13,000 nt of DNA from Actinomycetota bacterium (GTDB lineage: Bacteria > Actinomycetota > Actinomycetes > Streptosporangiales > Streptosporangiaceae). Under the pieces are notes generated by a model. That model was not told where the DNA came from, did not search any database, and saw nothing but the letters and a program-made list of their open reading frames with translations. Positions 12,929 to 13,000 of this stretch are shown piece by piece. Made by a program: the position numbers and the translations under genes. Location: NCBI GenBank assembly GCA_003168295.1, contig PMST01000294.1, positions 1,518 to 14,517 on the forward strand, in the 5' to 3' direction. Position 1 is the stretch's first letter. Every line of letters starts with the position of its first letter.

Positions 12929-13000
12929 ATGGCCGACTCGGGCTCCGAACGCAGGGAATCTCGAGAGCGCTCTGACGTCAAGTCCGACACCGGCCGCCGC
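12929..13000 (+). CDS. Start of an unidentified protein (partial, 3' end outside window)
   Basis: From ATG 12929 the frame stays open to the window end (24 codons) with mostly G/C third positions. GGGGA at 12915-12919 is a reasonable ribosome site nine bases upstream. The visible N terminus (MADSGSERRESRERSD...) is hydrophilic, rich in Ser, Arg, Glu and Asp, with no signal peptide, and resembles a disordered leader, so no family can be named. An ATG at 12919 in another frame stops after 18 codons. The AT-rich inverted repeat at 12816-12844 probably belongs to its promoter. Confidence 0.45.
   Translation, partial: MADSGSERRESRERSDVKSDTGRR
12973..12980. promoter_or_regulatory. Palindrome TGACGTCA, copy 2
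   Basis: Exact second copy of the octamer at 12920-12927, lying within the first codons of the partial gene at the right edge. Same caveats as copy 1. Confidence 0.25.

Noticed and set aside
1..13000. CRISPR arrays, tRNA or rRNA genes, insertion sequences, integrases, phage genes
   Set aside because: None was recognised; the only repeats are short in-frame tandem duplications and operator-like dyads.

Overview
The window is high-GC DNA with third codon positions that are nearly all G or C. It has actinobacterial-type genes: an Lgt with a long low-complexity tail, a DrrAB-type exporter with a TetR regulator, and genes that appear to start without Shine-Dalgarno sites. The source is most likely an actinomycete (Actinomycetota). 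The genus cannot be told from the sequence.

Layout. Left edge (1-1207, + strand): the C-terminal tail of an unidentified gene, then lgt, the lipoprotein diacylglyceryl transferase. A block on the - strand follows (7050 down to 1236). Read in its own direction it holds a TetR-type regulator (7050-6235), an APH(6)/hydroxyurea-type small-molecule kinase (6152-5196), and an apparent three-gene operon. The operon consists of a zinc-ribbon/HTH/DUF3887-like protein (5062-4220), a small DUF1648-like membrane protein (4223-3891, overlapping by ATGA) and a large rifampicin-phosphotransferase-like ATP-grasp/phosphohistidine enzyme (3839-1236). Divergent from the TetR gene on the + strand is a DrrA/DrrB-type ABC exporter (7200-8150, 8143-8886). 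The 150-bp divergent region has two near-identical dyads spaced exactly 21 bp centre to centre over facing promoters. A related dyad lies just upstream of the next + strand gene, a soluble PAS-histidine kinase-receiver hybrid (9027-10811).

Right part (10830-13000): a decayed ybaK/ebsC-type deacylase remnant on the - strand (10830-11015), a conserved-looking hypothetical protein (11094-11651), a RimJ/RimL-like GNAT acetyltransferase (11714-12247), a deaminase closely resembling fungal cytosine deaminase Fcy1 (12320-12781), a control region with inverted repeats, and the start of another + strand gene that leaves the window at 12929-13000.

How they may work together. The centre resembles a small resistance or xenobiotic-response neighbourhood: two antibiotic-kinase-like enzymes of different chemistry, a drug-type exporter with its own repressor, and a signalling kinase that may share that repressor's operator. 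This is inference from family resemblance; no substrate is shown. I saw no tRNA, rRNA, CRISPR array, transposase or integrase. The most noteworthy items are the TetR operator pair and its echo before the hybrid kinase, the triplicated motif at the kinase active site of the APH(6)-like protein, the ybaK remnant, the fungal-type cytosine deaminase, and the zinc-ribbon/DUF1648/Rph-like operon.
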